This document shows, one piece after another, positions 14,600-22,329 of a DNA stretch of 64,000 nt. Within the stretch, counting starts at the first letter, position 1, and each line of letters opens with the position of its first letter. The stretch comes from Bacteroidia bacterium (lineage in GTDB: Bacteria; Bacteroidota; Bacteroidia; Palsa-965), in the NCBI GenBank assembly GCA_025454955.1, contig JALONL010000017.1:1-64000 (forward strand). The letters are read 5' to 3'. Both the position numbers and the translations under genes were made by a program. The notes beneath the pieces were generated by a model. The model was not told where the DNA came from, did no database searches, and was given only the letters and a program-made list of their open reading frames with translations.

Positions 14600-14780
14600 G
14601 TCGCGCTCTCGGTCATGTTCAATCTGTCACCTGGGCTTAAACAAAAGCTACCTTCAAGACTTAATGTCTTGAAAAACAACATATAATACGAATGTAATAT
14701 TCGCATGAAACGGGGCTAACAAGCCCCGTTTTTTTATTCAATCTTCGTCACAGGCCAATTCTATTGGCCTGTACAATCCT
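14600..14780. other. Gap after the orphan RHS module with hairpins
   Basis: Holds a small hairpin (TTCAAGAC 14653-14660 with GTCTTGAA 14666-14673), a terminator (14709-14735), and a hairpin ACAGGCCAA...TTGGCCTGT (14750-14772). TGTTCAATCTGTCACCT at 14616-14632 recurs with two changes at 14784-14800. No gene is supported in 14600-15029. Confidence 0.45.
14709..14735 (+). terminator. Rho-independent terminator after the YwqK-like gene
   Basis: AACGGGGC (14709-14716) pairs with GCCCCGTT (14723-14730), then a run of T. It lies 110 bp after the stop. Confidence 0.8.
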
Positions 14781-14973
14781 TCGTGTTCGATGTGTCACCT
14801 AAGCATTCCACAATGTTAAACTGTCGTTATTGCGAATCTGGAATTTGCCTCCGAAAAAGATGGCGCGAAGCCGTGCAAAAACTATTGTGTAAACCCTCCG
14901 GCAAGCATCAGCAAACAGAATACATAAACCAGAGATACACCGTGAATGACGAAAACGAAGTGAAACCTCCCCA

Positions 14974-15010
14974 CAAAAAAACTCCGGCTGAATAGTCCGG
15001 AGTTTTTTTT
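14974..15010. terminator. Bidirectional terminator
   Basis: ACTCCGG (14981-14987) pairs with CCGGAGT (14997-15003); seven A precede and eight T follow, so it works on both strands. It ends the minus-strand patatin gene (stop at 15030). Confidence 0.85.
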
Positions 15011-15029
15011 GTGTAAATACGCTTTTCAA

Positions 15030-16070
15030 TTACACCTGTGTAAGCATACCGCTGGCCTGCATAAACGTATCTATCTCGGCCGTTTTGTTGGTGAATTCGG
15101 TTTTGGCCAGACCGTCCCAATAGCTGAGTGCATCGGGCGCGGCATTGTCCATGGCGGAGTATTCTTTTTTATCTACCACCACGTTAAAGCGGATGTAGTT
15201 TGTTTTTTCCTCTAGCACCTGTTTTTGCACGTAGTCGGTGGTTTGGTTTACGCCATACATCATAATATCGAGCAGGGGCTGAATCCATTTCACGGCGCTC
15301 ATCCGTTCCGATTCTCTGATGGAAAGCTGGCCGGTGTAGCGTCCGGTGCCTACCGAAAGGACGTGTACATTGCTCAGCGTTTCTTCTATGCGGCGTTCGC
15401 CGAGGTAGTAGCGGCTGTGTTTGATAAGTTCGGCCAATGCGCCAATGCTGGGGTTGTTAATATACACACCGCCGTCGATGCAATTGAACTGCCGGCTGCC
15501 GTGTTTGAAATTGCAGGGCGGAAAATACGTGGGGCCGGCCGAGGTGGAGCGGCAGGCATGAAAGAGTGTGAAGTTTTCTTCTTCGGTTTCGTGTGCTTCG
15601 CGGGATTTGAAGAAACGTGGTTCGTTGTTGTAAATATCGTAGCTGCAAATGAGCACGGGTTTGAGGGTTTGTTTCAAACGCACATCGGCCATTTTTTCGC
15701 GCAGCACGGCTTCAATGCCATCGGGGGCGTAAAGTGTTTCGCCGCCCAGCACATAGCCTTTCACTTTGCGCCAGAGGCCGGGCTTGGGGAAAATCCGTTC
15801 TCCGTCTTTAGTGTAAATATCAATAATTTCCTGCAGGCTGAATTTGGGCAAACCGGGCCGCGTAGGACTGGGCATGGTAAGCGCCGCGCTGATAAGCCCG
15901 CCGGTAGATGTGCCGGCAATAATATCGAAATAGCTGTAAAGCGGTTTGGGGCCGAGGCCTTTGGCTTTGCGCTGTTCGTTTAAGCGTATTTCGAGAAGCT
16001 GAAGAAAACGGGCGGGAATAATGCCGCGCATACCGCCACCGTCGAGAGCAAGAATTCTTATTGGTTCCAT
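15030..16070 (-). CDS. Patatin-like phospholipase
   Basis: A 346-residue patatin-family lipid acyl hydrolase. All key parts are visible: the oxyanion loop DGGGMRGI (residues about 10-17), the nucleophile elbow GTSTGG (Ser about 55) and the catalytic Asp in CIDGGVYINNPS. There is no signal peptide, so it is likely cytoplasmic or membrane-associated and cleaves acyl chains from lipids. Length is normal. It stands alone: convergent with the RHS region and 80 bp from the carbonic anhydrase-like gene. Patatins also occur as effectors of anti-phage systems, but no nucleotide cyclase or other partner is present here, so a general lipid role is more likely. Confidence 0.92.
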   Translation of the reverse strand: MEPIRILALDGGGMRGIIPARFLQLLEIRLNEQRKAKGLGPKPLYSYFDIIAGTSTGGLISAALTMPSPTRPGLPKFSLQEIIDIYTKDGERIFPKPGLWRKVKGYVLGGETLYAPDGIEAVLREKMADVRLKQTLKPVLICSYDIYNNEPRFFKSREAHETEEENFTLFHACRSTSAGPTYFPPCNFKHGSRQFNCIDGGVYINNPSIGALAELIKHSRYYLGERRIEETLSNVHVLSVGTGRYTGQLSIRESERMSAVKWIQPLLDIMMYGVNQTTDYVQKQVLEEKTNYIRFNVVVDKKEYSAMDNAAPDALSYWDGLAKTEFTNKTAEIDTFMQASGMLTQV

Positions 16071-16153
16071 GTGAGTGTTGGGATTTTAAGGGTTCAAGAT
16101 ACGTCCTCAAAACCCTGTAATGTAAATCCGTTGAAAAAGTTTTTTTGCCTGGC

Positions 16154-16888
16154 TCAGAGAAACGCCACTTTGCCGGTAAGCATATCAAAATAAGCACCCA
16201 CAATTTTTATCTCGCCCTTTTCCACTTTCTCCTTCAGCCAGGCATTACGCGCGGTAATGAGAGCAATTGACTGCGCAATGTTTTTCTTTGCCACATAACG
16301 CACAAAACTCAGGTTTATGGCCGATTGCTGGTTGGGATAATCGGCCGAGGCGCGTACGGCGTTTTTCAAACTGTCAATCAATACGCCCGAAGCCGTGTCG
16401 TTTAGATTGTCTATGGCCGTGCGGATGGCCTGCGAACGGTCGTGGCCCATTACAACGATGAGTTTGGCGCCTTCTTTTTTGCAGGTGAGTTCCATGTTGG
16501 CGATGAGGAAGTCGTTGGGCCGGTTGCCCGAAATACTCAGTACTTCGAGGTCGCCAATGGTTTGGTCGAAAATGTCTTCGGGCGGAATGCGCAAATCGGA
16601 GCAGGTAAGCACAATGGCTTTGGGCAACTGGCCGAGACTGCTTTCGCGGATGAGCGAAGTATGCGCGCGTTCGGTTTGCGAAGCCGAAAGGAAACGTTCG
16701 TTGCCCGCTTTGAGTTGCGCAAGCACCTTTTCGGGCGTGAGTTTTTGCTGTTCTTCTTTGGAGAGAACGCGTTCGGAAAGCGGCGTGGTAATAATTTGCG
16801 GAGAAAGCTGTGAAGGCACATTCTTTTCTCCGCCACAGGCGGCAAGCACAATAAGCGAAGCAATGAAAAATACAGCGCGTGTGTTCAT
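16154..16888 (-). CDS. Beta-carbonic anhydrase-like lipoprotein lacking one zinc ligand
   Basis: A 244-residue protein with a lipoprotein signal (FFIASLIVLAACGG; Cys about 18), so it should sit in a membrane facing the periplasm. The beta-carbonic anhydrase fold is clear: LAQLKAGNERFL, LTCSDLRIPPEDIFDQTIGD, LEVLSISGNRP and LIVVMGHDRSQAIRTAID. In active enzymes zinc is held by Cys (C-x-D-x-R), His and a Cys in the H-x-x-C motif. Here the Cys and Asp-Arg pair and the His are kept but the second Cys is Ser (GHDRS). It may bind metal differently or have lost the CO2 hydration activity. The start ATG at 16888 fits the signal peptide. Confidence 0.85.
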   Translation of the reverse strand: MNTRAVFFIASLIVLAACGGEKNVPSQLSPQIITTPLSERVLSKEEQQKLTPEKVLAQLKAGNERFLSASQTERAHTSLIRESSLGQLPKAIVLTCSDLRIPPEDIFDQTIGDLEVLSISGNRPNDFLIANMELTCKKEGAKLIVVMGHDRSQAIRTAIDNLNDTASGVLIDSLKNAVRASADYPNQQSAINLSFVRYVAKKNIAQSIALITARNAWLKEKVEKGEIKIVGAYFDMLTGKVAFL

Positions 16889-16998
16889 GAATGAAATTTA
16901 GTAAATGTGTTTGAGCCTCTCATTTTTTTGGGAAAAATAAAAACAAAACCGCTTCCCGAAAAAGAGAAGCGGTTTAAACATTTTATTATATCGATAAA

Positions 16999-18405
16999 TT
17001 ACCCCAGCAACGCCTTGTGCGTGGCGTCCAGAATAGCAAATGCCTCGTCGCGCGTAGCCGCTTCGGCATAAGTGCGCAGCACGGGCTCGGTGCCGGAAGC
17101 ACGAATCATTACCCAGCGGTTTTCATCGAAGAAAAATTTCCAGCCGTCGAGGTCGTCCACGCGCTGTACGGTGTAGCTGCCGAAGGCTTTGTAGCTGCCG
17201 TTCTTGCAGTTTTCCACGATTCGGTTTTTGTCGGCTTCTTCGAGATGCAGATCAATGCGCTCGAAGGCGAAGGTGCCGGTAATGGCATATACTTCTTCAA
17301 TTAACTCGTTGAGCGATTTGCCGCTCCTGGCCATGAATTCCCAGATTACAAGGCCCATCCAGATACCGTCGCGTTCGGGGATATGGCCTTTTATGGCAAT
17401 GCCGCCCGATTCTTCGCCGCCCACCAGCACATCTTCCTTCACCATGATGCCGCAAATGTATTTGAAGCCGATTTTCACCACTTCGAGCGGCAAGCCATAA
17501 TGCTCACACATGTTTTTAATTTTCACGGTAGTGCTGAACGCAGTACACACTTTGCCGCTCATGCCTTTGTATTTGGCTAAGTAGTGAATGAGCAGAAGAA
17601 TGATGTGGTGCGAATCGACAAAATTGCCTTTGCTGTCGAACAGGCCGATACGGTCGGCATCACCATCGGTAGCCAGGCCCACATCAATGTCGCCCGATTC
17701 GCGTATTACACTGGCAAATTCTTCGAGGTTGCGCAGAATGGGCTCGGGAGCCTGTCCGTCGAAACTCGGATTATGCTCGCAATGCAGCAAAGTGGCATCG
17801 GGGAAAAGACGGCGTATTACGTTTTGCCCGGCTCCGTACATGGCATCGTAGGCCAGGTTGAGGTTGGAATTGCGTATGGCATCGAGATCGAAGCTGGCTT
17901 CTACGTGACGGATGTAATCGTCTTCGAGCGGAACTATTTTGAGCATTCCGGAGGCTTCAAAATCGGACAGTTTGAGACTGTCGAGCGGAGTCTGGGCCAC
18001 TTCGGGAATGAGCGGTTCAATTTCGGCAATGCCTTCGGGCGAAAGCGGGCCGCCGTAAGAGGCTTTGAGCTTGTAGCCGTTGTACGAAGGCGGATTGTGA
18101 CTGGCCGTAACAATAATGCCCAGATCGGCCCCATAGTTGCGCGCGCCGAGCGATACCATGGGCGTGCTCACAAAGCCTTTGGCGAGATATACTTTAATGC
18201 CGTGATGGAGCAGCACCTTGGCCGTGGTTTCGGCAAAAAGATCGCCGGCAAAACGGCAGTCGTGACCCACCACCACCGATGCACCGGGCTTTTGCTGTTT
18301 GAGCCATTTTACAGTGCCCTCGGTTACACGGGCCACATTTTCTACGGTAAATTCTTTCGCTATAATGGCCCGCCAGCCGTCGGTGCCGAATTTGATCTGG
18401 TACAT
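16999..18405 (-). CDS. Phosphoglucomutase/phosphomannomutase family protein
   Basis: A 468-residue alpha-D-phosphohexomutase, which moves the phosphate of hexose or hexosamine phosphates between C1 and C6 in the cytoplasm. The four-domain layout is complete: FGTDGWRAI at the N-terminus, the active-site phosphoserine loop VTASHNPPSYNGYK (Ser about 98), the Mg-binding loop ATDGDADRIG (about 240), the sugar-binding loop GGEESGGI (about 330) and the phosphate-binding loop RASGTEPVLRTYAEA near the end. Substrate (glucose, mannose or glucosamine) cannot be told apart by eye. A TATTTTTG box lies about 20 bp upstream. It is a separate transcription unit, 67 bp downstream of the beta-propeller operon. 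Confidence 0.95.
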   Translation of the reverse strand: MYQIKFGTDGWRAIIAKEFTVENVARVTEGTVKWLKQQKPGASVVVGHDCRFAGDLFAETTAKVLLHHGIKVYLAKGFVSTPMVSLGARNYGADLGIIVTASHNPPSYNGYKLKASYGGPLSPEGIAEIEPLIPEVAQTPLDSLKLSDFEASGMLKIVPLEDDYIRHVEASFDLDAIRNSNLNLAYDAMYGAGQNVIRRLFPDATLLHCEHNPSFDGQAPEPILRNLEEFASVIRESGDIDVGLATDGDADRIGLFDSKGNFVDSHHIILLLIHYLAKYKGMSGKVCTAFSTTVKIKNMCEHYGLPLEVVKIGFKYICGIMVKEDVLVGGEESGGIAIKGHIPERDGIWMGLVIWEFMARSGKSLNELIEEVYAITGTFAFERIDLHLEEADKNRIVENCKNGSYKAFGSYTVQRVDDLDGWKFFFDENRWVMIRASGTEPVLRTYAEAATRDEAFAILDATHKALLG

Positions 18406-18425
18406 TCGTTTCTGTTTAAGGAGAG

Positions 18426-18433
18426 CAAAAATA
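18426..18433 (-). promoter_or_regulatory. Putative -7 box TATTTTTG for the phosphohexomutase gene
   Basis: On the minus strand the sequence is TATTTTTG, a match to TAnnTTTG, about 20 bases before the ATG at 18405. Confidence 0.4.
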
Positions 18434-18471
18434 GCGAAAACCGGGGTTTGTTGAACGGCATATCAGTATGT

Positions 18472-21400
18472 TCACATTCCGAGCGGCACTTTGAGCAGTT
18501 TCACGCTGCCATTGCTCTCCAGCCACGCCACCTGGTTGCGGCCTGCCGTGGCGAGGCAAATTACACCCGGGCCAATGGGGCGACGAAACACCACCGGCAT
18601 TTCACCATTATCGCCGAGTTCGCAGATAATGAGTTGTTCTTCGCGGTAATAAGCTAAATGTTTGTAGCTGATAAACGTACATTCGCTCACAAACTCGCCG
18701 AGAATTTTGCGCCACACTTTATTTCGCGAAGGCTGCACCACAAAAATATCACCGTAGCTGCTCATGGTAAACACCGGCTCGCGGTGATAGGCCGAAAGCT
18801 GCACGTTGTAGGCCGCATCGGGCAGTTCGATGTATTCGGTCACCGAAGTGTGCGTGTGTATTTTGAGGAAATAGTTTTGGTAATTGCAATAGAAATACTC
18901 GTCGGCATAATACCCAAACGAGGCAAACTGCGCGGCCTGTGTGAGTGCTTCGGGCACTTGGGTGTTGAATTTTAGATCGTGCTGGCTGACAAGTTTACCC
19001 TGCACCCAGTATTGCAGCGAGAGTTGCGGATGATAAAGCAGCACCCAGCACGAATTTTCGGCCAGGCCGGGTGCGTAGGCCAGCAGCCGCTCGGGCAGGT
19101 AATTGAAAAACAAGGCCGCAAACGAGGCCGGATGCAGCGGCGAGGCCGAAAGGTATTGCGAAGGCAGCGAATTGGCCGTGTAGCGGCTGCGCAACTGAAG
19201 CATATCGGGCAGCAGCGGGTTGTGCTGTATTTCGATATTGTCTGAAGGCTCGGCAAATGTTTCGCTCCACGCATGCACTTCTATTTCGCCAGCGGCAGTA
19301 ATGCGGGCCAGACGCAGCGAGTTGTTTTGTTCGCCCAGCGCAATCCAGTAGCGGCTGCCCGAAATGAGTTTGCGCCACGATACCGATTTGGACAGGGCAA
19401 TGGTTTGGAGATCGTCGGTATCGGTGCGTGAGACTTTGCGCTGATTGTTTCTTTCCAGATCTTTTTGCACAATGAAACGGCTCACATCGCCCTGCACGAG
19501 CCTGTCGGTGCCGGTGAAATGTGCAAGCTGGTTGAGCGCCTGATGCTGCCCCGCCAACGCCTGCTCACTGATGATGCGCAGGGCCAATTGCCTTGTGGTT
19601 TGCGCCTCGCTGCTGTCGGAATCGGCAAACTGGTGAATGAGGCGCAACTGATTGAGGAAATACGTTTGCTGCTGCGGGGTGAGGCCCTTGTCGTAGAGCC
19701 GCTGCGCCACCTGCCCGGGATTTTCGTGCTGTTCGCGGCGCAGGGCGATGTAGCGTTGCAGGCAGTTTTCCTGCGGATGGGTGCTGTTCCAGCCCAGCAG
19801 CAGCGAATGTTCGGCAGCGGCGGTGTGGTGCTGTTTGTCGTGTTGCAGGCGGGCTGCTTCGAGGTAGTTTTGCTGGCCTAATGCCTGCTCCACACAAAGC
19901 TGATACATGCTTTGCGCCTTTTCGTCGTGCGAAAGACGCGCGTATAAATCGCCCGCTTTTTCGTGCTGCTGAAGTTCGCGGTATTCGTCGGCAGCTTCGG
20001 CCAGCAGTCCGCCTTTTTCGAGGCACTGCGCGGCCAGCAACTGACTTTTGATATGATCTTTGTACAGCGCGGCTGCTTCGCGGTAAAAGCGGCCCTGCTC
20101 CAATGCGCTGGCTGCACTGTGCAAATCGCCAAGCAGGTGCGCAAATACGTAGGCGGCTTTGCGGTAATCGCCTTTTTCGAGCAGCATATTGGCCTGCTTC
20201 TGGTAACGCTCGCGGAGTTTGCGGTAATGCTCGTCAGACTGAAACGAACTGCTTCCGCCGCCGCCACCCAAACCGCTCAGACTAAAATCGGGCAGCCCGC
20301 GCGAAAGGGTGTCCCAGCCATTGTCGCCGCCACGCCCCATGTAATTGCTGTTGAGCGGCACGGCATACTGCAGGCCCTCTTCGGGATTTTCGTCCATCAT
20401 GCGCACTAATCTGTCGAGCTCCGACTCACGCCGTTTCTGCAAATCGTCCAAACTACGCTGTACACGCTGCTGCACATTTTGCCGCCAGCGGTTAAACCAG
20501 CCTCCGCCGCCTTGCGCACCCGATGCCGACGATGCCCTGCCCGCACGCGCACCACGCCCGCGCAAACGATTCATCAGCCGCGAAAACCACGACGAACGAG
20601 CGGGCCTTGCATTCGCGGTTCCCGCAGGGGTGTAGTAAGCCGGGCCGCTAACCAATCCGCGCAAAAGCAAACTGAGTAACAATATCCCCACCAACACAAA
20701 CGGCAATGCACCAAAATTCAACCCGTTATTCCGCAGCAGTGTAAACACCAAAAAAATTGCACCCACAGCCAGCAACACACCCAGAATAACCCATCCTTCC
20801 CTGCCCGATCCGTCGGTATCGCGGCTTTGGTTGCCTGCCTGTGCCGATGAATCAGGCAAACGGCTCATCAGCCACACAAATAATTTCCACACCACATAAA
20901 TTGCCAGCACCCACGCCAGAATTTTAAACAGCGTGAATACCGAAATCACATCAAACACCAGCAAAAACAACAACGCAATTCCTCCGGCCCACATCAACGC
21001 CATGCCCCAGGGAAATGAAGTTCCCGCATCGGAATTATCCGCAAACTGATACTGAGCAGAAGATGAATTATTGTGCGGCAATTCCTCTTCCCGCCGTTTG
21101 CGTATTCCTGCAATTATCTTTGGATAAAACAGCATGACCAACACCGAAACTGCAAGTGTAATCCACAACCACCCCAATACAATACCGTACCCGAACACCT
21201 GAGAAAGACCAGTAAGAAAAAGCCCCGCACTCAAGGCAATCGTAAACCCGTTCAGCGAATTGATATAATTACCTGTCTGTTCCGATAAAATTGTGGCCAC
21301 ATCCGGCTTTGGTTTTGATTTATCATACAACGCCACCATCAGCAAACCCGTAATGAGCGAAAACAACACCACAACTGCCGCAGGATTTTGGGTTGAAATA

Positions 21401-22329
21401 ATTTTCACCACAAGCCATATCACACCCACCACCGCAGCCAGCACAATTAGCAGGACAATGGCAGTGGTAAGTTTTTTCGAAGTCTTGCCTTTCTCCTCCA
21501 ATGTGGCCATATAACCAATCAACAAAAGCACCGCAAACGAAATCAACAACCACACATACGCATCGCGCCAGCCCGGACGGTTCAGTATCAAACCGGTTAC
21601 ACTCATCACACCCAGATAAGCCCAACCAAGAAACACCAGCACACGGATAAAGAAAGCCTGATACGATACATTGCCTTTGCTTTTCCCGCCCAGCAACCGG
21701 TTGAGCATATCGAGCAGGGCCAGTTTCGTATTCACCAACCCATCGCGCTGTTCGTTCCGTTCCTCGTTGCTGAGAATTTGCCGCAACGGTTTGGCACCAA
21801 TTTCCTGCTGCACCTGCTGCATGAAATCTTCGGCATTGGCCCGCGGCATGGAAACGCTGTTCAGTGGCGGAATTTCAGGCAAAGGACTCAGTGCCTCGTT
21901 CCAGTTGCCCTGCACCGGAGCCTGCACACGAAGCAGCGGGGCAAACGAAAACAAATCGGTTTCTTCAAAACCCACCAATCCGGCAGTGGGATGAAATACC
22001 TGTACAGGATACAGCAAACGCCGCCCAAGTTCATCATCGGTAAACGCCGGTGTGAGTGTGGCGTGCAGCGGAATAAATAATTTTCCGGCCACCTGCGTGT
22101 AAGGCAGGGCAATTTCATCCAAGTCCGGCACACGGTTGCCAAACACCACCAGCAAACCCAGCGGCTCTGCGGTTTGCAGCGACTGCGGCACCACATAGCA
22201 GCGCACTTCTTCGGTGTCCAATCCCCAGCGGCTGAGCTCACGAAGCCACACAGCCGGGTGCGCACCGCCGAGAAATGCGGCGGCCACTTTGCCCGTGGGC
22301 TGTGGTGTGGGATGTAAACAAAGTTTCAT
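18472..22329 (-). CDS. MoxR-vWA-beta-propeller ternary system membrane protein (bpX type, TPR and beta-propeller)
   Basis: A 1285-residue protein and the last gene of the operon. It has an N-terminal domain of about 120 residues, a region of about ten membrane helices (about 215-560; e.g. VFLGWAYLGVMSVTGLIL, WVILGVLLAVGAIFLVFTLL), a basic Gly-rich linker, a helical TPR-like repeat region (about 700-920; YRKAAYVFAHLLGDLHSAAS, KGGLLAEAADEYRELQQHEK) and a C-terminal beta-propeller-like part (about 970-1285). This is the membrane member of the ternary systems in which a MoxR ATPase and a vWA protein work with propeller (bpX) proteins. Its ATG overlaps the stop of the vWA gene (ATGA). It probably anchors the system in the inner membrane. 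Molecular role is unproven. Confidence 0.8.
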   Translation of the reverse strand: MKLCLHPTPQPTGKVAAAFLGGAHPAVWLRELSRWGLDTEEVRCYVVPQSLQTAEPLGLLVVFGNRVPDLDEIALPYTQVAGKLFIPLHATLTPAFTDDELGRRLLYPVQVFHPTAGLVGFEETDLFSFAPLLRVQAPVQGNWNEALSPLPEIPPLNSVSMPRANAEDFMQQVQQEIGAKPLRQILSNEERNEQRDGLVNTKLALLDMLNRLLGGKSKGNVSYQAFFIRVLVFLGWAYLGVMSVTGLILNRPGWRDAYVWLLISFAVLLLIGYMATLEEKGKTSKKLTTAIVLLIVLAAVVGVIWLVVKIISTQNPAAVVVLFSLITGLLMVALYDKSKPKPDVATILSEQTGNYINSLNGFTIALSAGLFLTGLSQVFGYGIVLGWLWITLAVSVLVMLFYPKIIAGIRKRREEELPHNNSSSAQYQFADNSDAGTSFPWGMALMWAGGIALLFLLVFDVISVFTLFKILAWVLAIYVVWKLFVWLMSRLPDSSAQAGNQSRDTDGSGREGWVILGVLLAVGAIFLVFTLLRNNGLNFGALPFVLVGILLLSLLLRGLVSGPAYYTPAGTANARPARSSWFSRLMNRLRGRGARAGRASSASGAQGGGGWFNRWRQNVQQRVQRSLDDLQKRRESELDRLVRMMDENPEEGLQYAVPLNSNYMGRGGDNGWDTLSRGLPDFSLSGLGGGGGSSSFQSDEHYRKLRERYQKQANMLLEKGDYRKAAYVFAHLLGDLHSAASALEQGRFYREAAALYKDHIKSQLLAAQCLEKGGLLAEAADEYRELQQHEKAGDLYARLSHDEKAQSMYQLCVEQALGQQNYLEAARLQHDKQHHTAAAEHSLLLGWNSTHPQENCLQRYIALRREQHENPGQVAQRLYDKGLTPQQQTYFLNQLRLIHQFADSDSSEAQTTRQLALRIISEQALAGQHQALNQLAHFTGTDRLVQGDVSRFIVQKDLERNNQRKVSRTDTDDLQTIALSKSVSWRKLISGSRYWIALGEQNNSLRLARITAAGEIEVHAWSETFAEPSDNIEIQHNPLLPDMLQLRSRYTANSLPSQYLSASPLHPASFAALFFNYLPERLLAYAPGLAENSCWVLLYHPQLSLQYWVQGKLVSQHDLKFNTQVPEALTQAAQFASFGYYADEYFYCNYQNYFLKIHTHTSVTEYIELPDAAYNVQLSAYHREPVFTMSSYGDIFVVQPSRNKVWRKILGEFVSECTFISYKHLAYYREEQLIICELGDNGEMPVVFRRPIGPGVICLATAGRNQVAWLESNGSVKLLKVPLGM

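Noticed and set aside
14783..14995. 70-codon plus-strand frame
   Set aside because: GTG start inside a direct repeat, no hydrophobic core or motif; runs into the bidirectional terminator.
15030..16070. Patatin as effector of a CBASS-type defence system
   Set aside because: No cyclic nucleotide synthase, E1/E2-like or other partner gene is next to it; neighbours are a terminator and a carbonic anhydrase-like gene.
17584..18657. 357-codon plus-strand frame
   Set aside because: Antisense to the phosphohexomutase gene, which has all family motifs; product has none.
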